From Pelagilacustribacter sp045567335 (GTDB lineage Bacteria > Pseudomonadota > Alphaproteobacteria > Pelagibacterales > Pelagibacteraceae): DNA of 64,000 bases. Each line of letters starts with the position of its first letter. Position 1 is the first letter of the stretch. The translations under genes were made by a program, and so were the position numbers. The notes below the pieces were generated by a model. The model ran no database searches. It was not told the DNA's origin and saw only the letters and a list, made by a program, of their open reading frames with translations. This document shows positions 36,545 to 44,802 of the stretch, piece after piece. The DNA lies in the NCBI GenBank assembly GCA_045567335.1, contig JBJLCZ010000001.1, positions 1 to 64,000 on the forward strand, given 5' to 3'.

Positions 36545-37573
36545 ATGTCACTAAAAAATTTAAATATAGCAGTGCTTGGAGCTACAGGATATGTTGGATT
36601 AGATTTAGTTTATTTATTATCCAAACACCCGAATGTAAAAATCAAATATTTATGTGCACAAAAAAGTTTAGGAAAAAATATAAATAATTTTGATAAAAGA
36701 ATAAAAAAAAAATTACCTAAGATATCGAATATAAAAAAAGTTAATTGGAGCACATTAGATTTAGTCTTCCTGTCATTGCCCAATGGTCAAGCTCATAAGA
36801 TAGTTAATAAGTTATATTCATTTGAAAATTTAAAATTTATTGATTTATCAGCAGATTTTAGATTAACAAATTCAAAAGAATATAAAAAATGGTATTTTAT
36901 GAATCATGGAGCAAAAAATAAGATAAAAGATTCTATATATTCAATAGCTGAATTTGTTAAAAAGGATATAAAAAATTATAAAATTATTGCAAATCCTGGA
37001 TGTTATCCTACATCTATTCAATTACCTTTAATACCTTTAATTAAAAAAAACTGCATACAAACAAATAACATTATAATTGATTCTAAGTCAGGATATTCAG
37101 GAGCCGGTAAAAATTTTACAAAAAAATTTAAATATAAAAATATTTATAAATCAATTTATCCTTATGGACTTGTGAGACATAGACATATGGCTGAAATTGA
37201 TCAACAATTAAAAAAGATTAAATCTAAAATATATTATTCATTTAATCCATATATAATTCCAACTTTCAGAGGAATTCTATCTTCTATTTATGTAGATTTA
37301 AAAAAAGGCAATAATATAAAAAAAGTAAAAAAAATACTTTCTAAATATTATTTAAATAATACATTTATAAAAATAGAAAAAATAAACAAATCAATTGGTA
37401 CAGGAGATGTCTTGGGAACAAATTATTGTAAAATTTCTGTTTGCGAAACAAGGAACAAAAATAAAATAGTTATATTTTCAGCTATTGATAATTTAATAAA
37501 GGGTGCTTCAGGTCAAGCAATTCAAAATATGAATTTAATATATAATTTTAAAGAAAAAGCTGGATTGTCGTGA
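36545..37573 (+). CDS. argC: N-acetyl-gamma-glutamyl-phosphate reductase
   Basis: NADPH-dependent reduction step in arginine synthesis. The 342-residue product begins with the dinucleotide motif AVLGATGYVGLDL, has the catalytic cysteine in IANPGCYPTS and the YGLVRHRHMAEI segment. Complete and normal in length. It overlaps the following lipoprotein gene by four bases. Confidence 0.96.
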   Translation: MSLKNLNIAVLGATGYVGLDLVYLLSKHPNVKIKYLCAQKSLGKNINNFDKRIKKKLPKISNIKKVNWSTLDLVFLSLPNGQAHKIVNKLYSFENLKFIDLSADFRLTNSKEYKKWYFMNHGAKNKIKDSIYSIAEFVKKDIKNYKIIANPGCYPTSIQLPLIPLIKKNCIQTNNIIIDSKSGYSGAGKNFTKKFKYKNIYKSIYPYGLVRHRHMAEIDQQLKKIKSKIYYSFNPYIIPTFRGILSSIYVDLKKGNNIKKVKKILSKYYLNNTFIKIEKINKSIGTGDVLGTNYCKISVCETRNKNKIVIFSAIDNLIKGASGQAIQNMNLIYNFKEKAGLS

Positions 37574-38055
37574 AACTTATATTCTTTTTATTTTTTTTTT
37601 TACTAATAGGTTGTTCAATAAGCAAAACTACTTACATTTGTGGTGATAGAGAATGCTTAAATAAAAAAGAAGCTGAAATATATTTTAAGGAAAATCTTAT
37701 AATTGAAGTTAAAGTAAAAAATAAAGATGAGAAAAAAATTGATTTAATCAGTCTCAACAAAAATAGTCAAAACGAGATAATTGAGTATAAGGAAAATATA
37801 TCCTACAAAATTTTATCTAAAAAAGAAAAAAAAGAAATTCAAAAAAGATTAAAAAAACGTGAAAAATTAGCTAAAAGAAATGAAAAGTTAAAAAATAAAA
37901 GAAAAAAAAGAAATAATAAATTAATGACTAACAGAAAAATGAGGATTAATGATATATGTTCTAAGACTAATAATTGTGACATTGATGAAATATCAGATTA
38001 TTTGTTAAAGCTTGGGAAAAATAGAAACTTTCCCGATATAAACAATTTAAATTAA
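37570..38055 (+). CDS. Uncharacterised lysine-rich lipoprotein
   Basis: No function recognised. The 161-residue product starts at GTG 37570 with a short hydrophobic signal and a lipobox LIGC (Cys15), so it should be an envelope lipoprotein. The mature part has a CGDREC cluster near residues 24-29, a mixed segment to about 75, a highly basic predicted coiled coil (about residues 77-118), and a second cysteine pair CSKTNNC near the C-terminus. The spacing suggests possible disulfides, but this is inference. It overlaps argC by four bases and ends one base before hom, so it probably shares their transcript without an obvious metabolic link. Confidence 0.75.
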   Translation: MKLIFFLFFFLLIGCSISKTTYICGDRECLNKKEAEIYFKENLIIEVKVKNKDEKKIDLISLNKNSQNEIIEYKENISYKILSKKEKKEIQKRLKKREKLAKRNEKLKNKRKKRNNKLMTNRKMRINDICSKTNNCDIDEISDYLLKLGKNRNFPDINNLN

Positions 38056-38056
38056 A

Positions 38057-39340
38057 ATGAAAAATAAAAATATAGCTATTGTGGGGTTGGGAAATATTGG
38101 ATCTTATCTATATAATTTTATTAAAAAGAATAAGAAAATTATACAGAGAAAAACTAATGTTAATCCTAATATTGTTTTTATATCAGCTAAAAATATTAAT
38201 AAAAAAAGAGGTATAAAATTTTCTAAAAAAATATGGGAAAAAAATTATATGAATCTAGTTAAATCCAAAAAAGTTGATATTATTATTGAGTTAATCGGAG
38301 GAGCTGAAGGGCCAGCAAAAAAACTAGTTTTCGCTGCATTAAAAAATAAAAAACATGTAGTTACAGCAAATAAAGCATTAATTGCTAAATATGGAGATCA
38401 ACTTGCTACAATTGCAGAGGACAATAAAGTAAATTTAGAATTTGAGGCTGCTGTATGCGGGGGTGTTCCTATTGTAAGATCAATAAAAGAGGGTTTAATT
38501 GCCAATTCAATCACTAGAGTTAAAGGCATTCTAAATGGTACATCTAATTATATATTATCTTCTATGGATAAAAATCATTTGTCTTTTAATGATGCTTTAA
38601 AAAATGCAAAAAAATTAGGTTATGCGGAAACAAATCCATCATCTGATTTAAATGGCAACGATGTTTCTTCCAAATTGCAAATTTTATCTTCCCTTTGCTT
38701 TAATTCTAAAATTATTCATAAAATTCATGTTGAAGGTATAAGTCAAATTGATCAAACAGATATAGTTAATGCTAATAAACTTGGATATAAAATTAAATTA
38801 TTAGGTGTATCAGAAAATGATAATAATAAAATTATTCAACGTGTTCATCCAAGTTTTATTAAAAAAAGTTCTTATATAGCTAGTATAGATGGAGTTTTAA
38901 ATGCTGTTATCATCGATGGTAAGCCTATTGGACAGAACATAATACAAGGAGAGGGAGCTGGACCAGAAGCAACTACTTCGGCCTTAATATCGGATATTTC
39001 ATCAATACTTAGAGGAAATATCAAATATCCTTTTGCTATATCTAAGAAAGAAAGGAAATTAATAAAAATTGATTCTATTAATAATAAAGTTTTTTCGGCT
39101 TATTTCAGACTAGATGTTTATGACAAACATGGTGTTTTATCAAATATAACTAATGTTTTTTCCAAAAATAAAGTCTCAATAAAAAGACTAATTCAAAATC
39201 CATATAAGTCTAAAAAATTTTCTTCTATAGTAATTATAACACATAGAATTAAGGATCAAAATTTAACAAAAACACTTAGTCAATTATCCAAAAAAAATTA
39301 TATTATTAAAAAACCTAAATTAATAAGAATCGAAAATTAA
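38057..39340 (+). CDS. hom: Homoserine dehydrogenase
   Basis: Reduces aspartate semialdehyde to homoserine on the way to threonine and methionine. The 427-residue product has the dinucleotide motif AIVGLGNIGSYL, the catalytic-domain segment VTANKALIAKYGDQL, the GILNGTSNYILSSM motif, and a C-terminal ACT domain (about residue 350 on: AYFRLDVYDKHGVLSNITNVF) for feedback control. Complete. It starts one base after the lipoprotein stop. Confidence 0.96.
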   Translation: MKNKNIAIVGLGNIGSYLYNFIKKNKKIIQRKTNVNPNIVFISAKNINKKRGIKFSKKIWEKNYMNLVKSKKVDIIIELIGGAEGPAKKLVFAALKNKKHVVTANKALIAKYGDQLATIAEDNKVNLEFEAAVCGGVPIVRSIKEGLIANSITRVKGILNGTSNYILSSMDKNHLSFNDALKNAKKLGYAETNPSSDLNGNDVSSKLQILSSLCFNSKIIHKIHVEGISQIDQTDIVNANKLGYKIKLLGVSENDNNKIIQRVHPSFIKKSSYIASIDGVLNAVIIDGKPIGQNIIQGEGAGPEATTSALISDISSILRGNIKYPFAISKKERKLIKIDSINNKVFSAYFRLDVYDKHGVLSNITNVFSKNKVSIKRLIQNPYKSKKFSSIVIITHRIKDQNLTKTLSQLSKKNYIIKKPKLIRIEN

Positions 39341-39341
39341 A

Positions 39342-40283
39342 ATGCCATTAAATCCTGAATATTTAAAAAATTTAATTACAGCATCAGAAAAAGCTGCTTA
39401 TGGAGCTTTTTTACATGTTGGAAAAGGAGATAAAATTTTAGCAGATCAAGCAGCGGTGGATCAAATGAGAAAAGAACTTAATAAAATTAAGATGGATGGA
39501 ACAGTTGTTATTGGAGAAGGTGAAATGGATGAGGCACCGATGCTTTATATAGGTGAAAAAGTCGGAACTAAAGAAGGTCAAAAAATCGACATTGCTTTGG
39601 ATCCATTAGAAGGAACAAATTTTGTAGCCAAAAATTTACCTAACGCATGCTCTTGTATTGCAATTGCAGAAAAAGGTAATTTACTTGCTGCACCAGATAC
39701 TTATATGGAAAAAATTGCTATTGGATCAAATTTACCCAAAAACTTAGTAGATTTAGATAATAGTGTTGAAGAAAATTTATCTTTGTTGGCTAAAGCTAAA
39801 AATATTAATTTAGATAAACTAACAGTGTGTATACTTGATAGACCAAGACATAAAAATATTATTGAGTCGTGTAGAAAAATGAATGTAAACATTAAATTTA
39901 TTCCCGATGGTGATGTTTACGGTGTAATTTCTGTTATAGATAACTCTACAGGTGTTGACCTATATTTAGGTATAGGGGGTGGACCTGAAGGTGTTTTAGC
40001 TGCTGCAGCATTAACTTGTTTTGATGGACAAATGCAAACCAGACTAATTCTTGATGAGAACCAAAAAAAAAGAGCGTCTAGCCTTGGTATAAAAGACTTT
40101 AATAAAAAATATAATATAGAAGAAATGGTACGAGGAGATGTTATGTTTTGTGCCACAGGTATTACAGATGGCTATATTGTTGATGGTATTAAAGAATTGA
40201 AGGAAACATTTAAAGCTACAACTTTGGCTTTACATAAAAATACTGGTTTTAATGAAAAGGTAGTTAATATTCATAAAAAATGA
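39342..40283 (+). CDS. glpX: Fructose-1,6-bisphosphatase class II
   Basis: Gluconeogenic phosphatase of the GlpX type. The metal and substrate motifs VIGEGEMDEAPML and DIALDPLEGTN are intact, with the late segment GIGGGPEGVLAAAAL. At 313 residues it is normal. The pairing hom-glpX-recJ is seen in several alphaproteobacteria. It overlaps recJ by four bases. Confidence 0.95.
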   Translation: MPLNPEYLKNLITASEKAAYGAFLHVGKGDKILADQAAVDQMRKELNKIKMDGTVVIGEGEMDEAPMLYIGEKVGTKEGQKIDIALDPLEGTNFVAKNLPNACSCIAIAEKGNLLAAPDTYMEKIAIGSNLPKNLVDLDNSVEENLSLLAKAKNINLDKLTVCILDRPRHKNIIESCRKMNVNIKFIPDGDVYGVISVIDNSTGVDLYLGIGGGPEGVLAAAALTCFDGQMQTRLILDENQKKRASSLGIKDFNKKYNIEEMVRGDVMFCATGITDGYIVDGIKELKETFKATTLALHKNTGFNEKVVNIHKK

Positions 40284-42061
40284 ATTTATTATCTGTAACT
40301 GGAAAAAAATGGTTTTTAAGAAAATTTAATTCAGATGATGTTTTATACATCAAAGATAATTTTTTTCTAGATGAAATAACATCAAAGTTAATTGCAATTA
40401 AAAACATAAAGAAAGAAAATATTCAAAATTTTTTAGATCCAGTCATAAAGAATATTTTACCAGATCCAAATATTCTTAAAGATATGGAGAAAGCCTCAGA
40501 ACGAACCTTTACTGCTATTAAAAATAATGAAAAAATAGGAATATTTGGCGATTACGATGTTGACGGAGCAAGTTCTACTGCTTTGCTTGGAAAGTATTTT
40601 AGATCTATAAAAAAAGAATTTTTTCTATACATACCTGATAGAAGAAGAGAAGGGTATGGACCTAGTATTGACGGTTTTAAAAAATTAATATCTCTAGGTT
40701 CGAATCTTATTTTTACTGTAGATTGTGGAACTTTATCTTTTAAACCTATAGATTACGCAAGTGAAAATAAAATTGATGTTTTGGTATTAGATCATCACCA
40801 ATCAGAAATTAAACTTCCTAACGCTCATTCAATAGTTAATCCAAATAGATATGACGATAAATCAAACTTAAATTACTTATGTGCCGCTGGGGTATGTTTC
40901 ATGTTTTTAATTTCTTTAAATAGAAAACTTAGGGAAAATAATTGGTTTAACAAAAATAATATTAAAGAACCTAACTTAATAGATTTTCTCGATCTTGTTT
41001 CACTAGGTACTGTTTGTGATGTTGTTCCTTTAATAGGATTAAACAGAGCTATAGTAAAACAAGGTTTAAAAATTTTAAAAAACAAAAAAAATCTTGGTTT
41101 AAAGACTCTTTTAGATATTTGCAATATAGAGGAACAACCTACACCATATCATTTAGGTTATGTGCTTGGTCCCAGAATTAATGCTGGTGGCAGAGTCGGC
41201 AAATGTACTCATGGTGCAAACTTACTTTTAAATATTAATTCAAAAGATGCTTTTAAACTAGCCAAAGATTTAGATACGTTTAATAAAGAAAGACAATTAT
41301 TAGAGAAAAATTTATTAAATGAAGTTATAAGAAAAGCTGATAATATTTCTGAACCAATAATAGTTCTTTATGGAGAAAACTGGCATGAAGGTATTATAGG
41401 AATAATAGCTTCAAGAATTAAAGAAAAATTTAACAAACCTTCAGTTATTATTTCAATAACAAATGAAATTGGCAAAGCTTCTGCAAGATCTATAAATGGA
41501 TTTGATATTGGATCAATTATAATATCATGTGTTCAAAAAAAAATTTTATTAAAAGGCGGGGGCCATAAAATGGCTGGTGGTTTTACTATAGAAAAAAATA
41601 AAATTGAAGATTTTAAAGAATTTATAATTAAATATTATCATAAGTTAAATATTAATTTTTCAACTGAAAAAAAAATTTTTATTGATAGTGTAATTTCTCC
41701 ATCAGCTATTAATCTTGATTTTTTTGAAAAAATCAACAATTTAGCACCTTTTGGTTCTGGCAATTCTGAACCAAAATTTTCTATAGAGAACTTAAAAATG
41801 ATTAATTCTAAGATAGTAGGTGAAAAACATATTAAATCGATTCTAATTGGTAAAGATGGATCAACTATCAAAACTATAGCGTTTAATGCTACAGAGAGCA
41901 ACATAGGCGCATATTTACTAGATAATAAGAAAAAGCCCTTCGATATTGTTGGTAAAATGAGTCTAAATCAATGGAAGGGGAAAAAAAATGTAGAGTTTAT
42001 TATCGATGATATATCTGTTACTAAGAACGAAAAAAATATGGTCCCATCGTCTATCGGTTAG
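40280..42061 (+). CDS. recJ: Single-stranded-DNA-specific exonuclease RecJ
   Basis: 5'-3' single-strand exonuclease for recombination and mismatch repair. The DHH-family motifs are present: GDYDVDGASSTALL, FTVDCGT, LDHHQSE and the later SLGTVCDVVPL. The DHHA1 segment with GGGHKMAGGFTI is at about residues 428-439, followed by an OB-fold. 593 residues. The last seven codons and the TAG stop are encoded inside the downstream tRNA-Glu gene (22-nt overlap). Confidence 0.95.
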   Translation: MNLLSVTGKKWFLRKFNSDDVLYIKDNFFLDEITSKLIAIKNIKKENIQNFLDPVIKNILPDPNILKDMEKASERTFTAIKNNEKIGIFGDYDVDGASSTALLGKYFRSIKKEFFLYIPDRRREGYGPSIDGFKKLISLGSNLIFTVDCGTLSFKPIDYASENKIDVLVLDHHQSEIKLPNAHSIVNPNRYDDKSNLNYLCAAGVCFMFLISLNRKLRENNWFNKNNIKEPNLIDFLDLVSLGTVCDVVPLIGLNRAIVKQGLKILKNKKNLGLKTLLDICNIEEQPTPYHLGYVLGPRINAGGRVGKCTHGANLLLNINSKDAFKLAKDLDTFNKERQLLEKNLLNEVIRKADNISEPIIVLYGENWHEGIIGIIASRIKEKFNKPSVIISITNEIGKASARSINGFDIGSIIISCVQKKILLKGGGHKMAGGFTIEKNKIEDFKEFIIKYYHKLNINFSTEKKIFIDSVISPSAINLDFFEKINNLAPFGSGNSEPKFSIENLKMINSKIVGEKHIKSILIGKDGSTIKTIAFNATESNIGAYLLDNKKKPFDIVGKMSLNQWKGKKNVEFIIDDISVTKNEKNMVPSSIG

Positions 42062-42114
42062 GACAGTTGGTTTTCATCCAACAAAGAGGGGTTCGATTCC
42101 CCTTGGGACCGCCA
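42040..42114 (+). tRNA. tRNA-Glu (anticodon TTC)
   Basis: A 75-nt tRNA including an encoded CCA. The acceptor GGTCCCA pairs with TGGGACC, the discriminator is G, the anticodon loop TTTTCAT (TTC at 42073-42075) is closed by GTTGG/CCAAC, and the T-loop GTTCGATTC is normal. Its first 22 bases also encode the end of recJ. Confidence 0.97.
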
Positions 42115-42123
42115 AATTTTATT

Positions 42124-43086
42124 ATGTTTAATATTGGAATAATTGATAAAATAAATCCAGCTGGTATTAAATTACTAGAACAAAAAGATAATTTTAAATA
42201 TGAAATTATTACTGACCTGTCAAAAGAAAATCTTTTAAGAAAACTTCCTAATTTTGACGGGATAACATTAAGAAGAGGCAATATAAGCTCTGAATTATTA
42301 AAAAACTGTAAAAAATTAAAAGTTATTTCTCGACATGGAGTAGGTTATGATAACGTAGACATAGACTTTATTAAGAAAAATAATATAAAGTTATTAGTTA
42401 CAGACGCTTCAACTTCAACATCGCCAGCAGAACACATAATGTTTATGATTATGAGTATCTACAAAGGAATGAATATGTTTGATAATATGGTTAGACAAGG
42501 TGATTTTTCTAAAGCTATACATCTTGATATTCAAGATAATTTTGAATTATTTAACAAAACAATTTTGATTATTGGTTTGGGTAGAATTGGTAAAAAGCTT
42601 ATAAAAAAATGTATAGGATTTGATTTAAAAGTTGTTGTTTATGATCCTTTTGTTACCAAAGAAGTGATAGAATCTTTTGGTGGAACAAAAATCTCAGATT
42701 TAAATGATGGTTTAAAAATTTCAGATATAGTATCTTTAAGTTTGCCTCTTAATAATAAAACAAAAAACTTAATAAGTATCAATCAAATGAAATTAATGAA
42801 AAAAAATTCAATTTTAATTAACGCATCAAGAGGAGGAATAATTAATGAAAAAGATTTAGATTATGCTCTTAAAAATTCTATAATTTATTTTGCTGGTTTA
42901 GATGTTTTTGAAAAGGAACCACCTCTTAAAAACGATCCTTTGTTAAACAATAAAAGGGTTTTTTTGAGTCCGCACGCAGCTACGTTTACAAAAGAATGTC
43001 TTGAAAATATGAGTATTGAAACTGTATCAAATATTATAGATTTTTTTGAAAAAAAAATCGATAAATCAAAAATTGTTAGTTTATAA
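42124..43086 (+). CDS. D-isomer-specific 2-hydroxyacid dehydrogenase (SerA-like)
   Basis: NAD-dependent oxidoreductase related to phosphoglycerate dehydrogenase. The start is ATG 42124; an open frame from 42067 begins within tRNA-Glu and is rejected. The dinucleotide motif is IIGLGRIGKKL and the catalytic Arg, Glu and His are in NASRGGIINEKDL, GLDVFEKEPP and LSPHAATF. The 320-residue length lacks the ACT domain of many SerA proteins, so glyoxylate/hydroxypyruvate or another acid could be the substrate. It is followed 8 bases later by an aldehyde dehydrogenase, which suggests a short catabolic pair. Confidence 0.88.
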   Translation: MFNIGIIDKINPAGIKLLEQKDNFKYEIITDLSKENLLRKLPNFDGITLRRGNISSELLKNCKKLKVISRHGVGYDNVDIDFIKKNNIKLLVTDASTSTSPAEHIMFMIMSIYKGMNMFDNMVRQGDFSKAIHLDIQDNFELFNKTILIIGLGRIGKKLIKKCIGFDLKVVVYDPFVTKEVIESFGGTKISDLNDGLKISDIVSLSLPLNNKTKNLISINQMKLMKKNSILINASRGGIINEKDLDYALKNSIIYFAGLDVFEKEPPLKNDPLLNNKRVFLSPHAATFTKECLENMSIETVSNIIDFFEKKIDKSKIVSL

Positions 43087-43094
43087 TAATAATT

Positions 43095-44537
43095 ATGTAC
43101 GAGAAATTTGGGCAATATATAGATGGTAAATGGCAAAAGGCATCAAATGAAGAAACATATGATGTTATCAATCCTGCTACAGAAGAAATTTTAGGTAAAG
43201 CTTCAAAAGCTTCTGAAATAGATGTTAAAAAAGCTCTTTTATCTGCCGAAAAAGGTTTAAAAATTTGGAGAAACACACCTCCTTGGGAAAGGGCAAAAAT
43301 TATTAGAAAAATTTCAGATCTAATACGTAAAAAAAAAGATATTCTAGCAAAATGGTTAACACTGGAGGTTGGCAAGCCTTTAACTGAAGGTTTAGGTGAA
43401 GTAAGTGGCGCTGCTGATATTTTTGAATGGAATTCTGAAGAGACTAAAAGAATTTATGGACAAATTGTTGAAAGCAGATTTGAAAACACAAGAATGTACG
43501 TTAAGTATGAACCAGTAGGAGTAGTAGCTGCTTTAGTTCCCTGGAATTTTCCTTTAGTTTTAGCTTCTAGAAAAATATCTACAGCATTAGCTGCTGGTTG
43601 TTCTGTAATATGTAAACCTGATGTAATTACACCAGGATGTGTTATGGAATTAGTTGATATTATTAAAGAAGCAGGAGTACCTAATGGAGTTGTGAATCTT
43701 CTTTCTGGTGATCCAGAAAAAATTTCTCAACAATTAATTTCATCAAATATCATAAAAAAGGTATCTATAACTGGTTCTACAAGAGTAGGGAAGCTAATAC
43801 TAAAACAAGCTGCAGATAAAGTTCAAAGAGTAACAATGGAATTGAGTGGCCATTCACCTTTTATTGTATTCGACGATGTTGATATTAACAAAGTAACAGA
43901 TATGGCTATTTCAGCTAAATTTAGAAATAATGGACAAGTTTGCATATCACCAAATAGATTTTATATTCATGAAAGTAAAAAAGATGAATTTACAGAAGTA
44001 TTGATTAAAAAAGTATCGAAACTAAAAATTGGAAATGGTATGAATTCTGATACAGTTTTAGGACCACTAACTACAGCTAAAAGATTAAAAGAACTTGAAT
44101 TGCTTGTTGAAGTAACAAAAAAAGAAGGTGCAAAAGTTCTTTGTGGTGGAAAAAGGCCAGCAGGTTTTAATAAAGGTTATTTTTATGAACCAACAATATT
44201 TGATGATGTAAATGATGATTTCACCATAATGAAACAAGAACCATTTGGTCCATTAATTCCACTATTGAGTTTTAAAAGTAGAGATGAAGTTATTGAAAGA
44301 GCAAATAATAATGATTTAGGTCTAGCAAGCTATATATATACTAATTCATTAGAAAATGCTCACAAGGTTTCTGATCAAATGGAAACAGGAACTTGTGCAG
44401 TAAATACACCTGCAGTTGCTTTTGCAGAAGTGCCATTTGGTGGAATTAAACAAACGGGTTATGGAAGGGAAGGTGGTTCTATGGCTATCAAAGATTACCT
44501 AAATATTAAATATGTTCATTTTGGAGTAAATTATTAA
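43095..44537 (+). CDS. NAD(P)-dependent aldehyde dehydrogenase
   Basis: Oxidises an aldehyde to the acid. The 480-residue protein has the cofactor segment VPWNFPLVLASRKISTAL, the catalytic Glu in TMELSGHSPFIVFDD and the nucleophilic Cys in NNGQVCISPNRFYI. The closest textbook subgroup by eye is succinate-semialdehyde dehydrogenase, but the substrate is not certain. Codon use here is less AT-skewed in places than in its neighbours. It is part of a two-gene unit with the preceding hydroxyacid dehydrogenase. Confidence 0.9.
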   Translation: MYEKFGQYIDGKWQKASNEETYDVINPATEEILGKASKASEIDVKKALLSAEKGLKIWRNTPPWERAKIIRKISDLIRKKKDILAKWLTLEVGKPLTEGLGEVSGAADIFEWNSEETKRIYGQIVESRFENTRMYVKYEPVGVVAALVPWNFPLVLASRKISTALAAGCSVICKPDVITPGCVMELVDIIKEAGVPNGVVNLLSGDPEKISQQLISSNIIKKVSITGSTRVGKLILKQAADKVQRVTMELSGHSPFIVFDDVDINKVTDMAISAKFRNNGQVCISPNRFYIHESKKDEFTEVLIKKVSKLKIGNGMNSDTVLGPLTTAKRLKELELLVEVTKKEGAKVLCGGKRPAGFNKGYFYEPTIFDDVNDDFTIMKQEPFGPLIPLLSFKSRDEVIERANNNDLGLASYIYTNSLENAHKVSDQMETGTCAVNTPAVAFAEVPFGGIKQTGYGREGGSMAIKDYLNIKYVHFGVNY

Positions 44538-44559
44538 TTGAAAATTAATAATTAAAAAT

Positions 44560-44802
44560 ATGAATTTTTATGTTTATATGCTTAAGTCAAATAATCTTAA
44601 ACCTATTACGTACGTAGGATATACAAATAATTTAAAAAAAAGAATTAGATTACATAATGAGGGAAAAGGAGCTAAATTTACAAGAGGACGTAAATGGAGC
44701 CTAATTTATAAAGAAAAATTTAAATCAAAAAGTAAGGCAATTTCTAGAGAATATTATATAAAGAAAAACAGGACGTTAAGAAATTCTATTAAAAATAAAT
44801 GA
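44560..44802 (+). CDS. GIY-YIG nuclease-domain protein
   Basis: An 80-residue stand-alone GIY-YIG domain (UPF0213-like). The motif is seen as FYVYMLKSN and YVGYTNNLKKRIRLHN, followed by KFTRGRKW and SREYYIKK with the conserved Arg and Glu. Proteins of this kind are common but mostly without known function. Its stop overlaps the glycosyltransferase start, but a functional link is not implied. Confidence 0.88.
   Translation: MNFYVYMLKSNNLKPITYVGYTNNLKKRIRLHNEGKGAKFTRGRKWSLIYKEKFKSKSKAISREYYIKKNRTLRNSIKNK

Noticed and set aside
42067..42123. N-terminal extension of the hydroxyacid dehydrogenase frame
   Set aside because: These codons are tRNA-Glu sequence; the conserved protein begins at ATG 42124.
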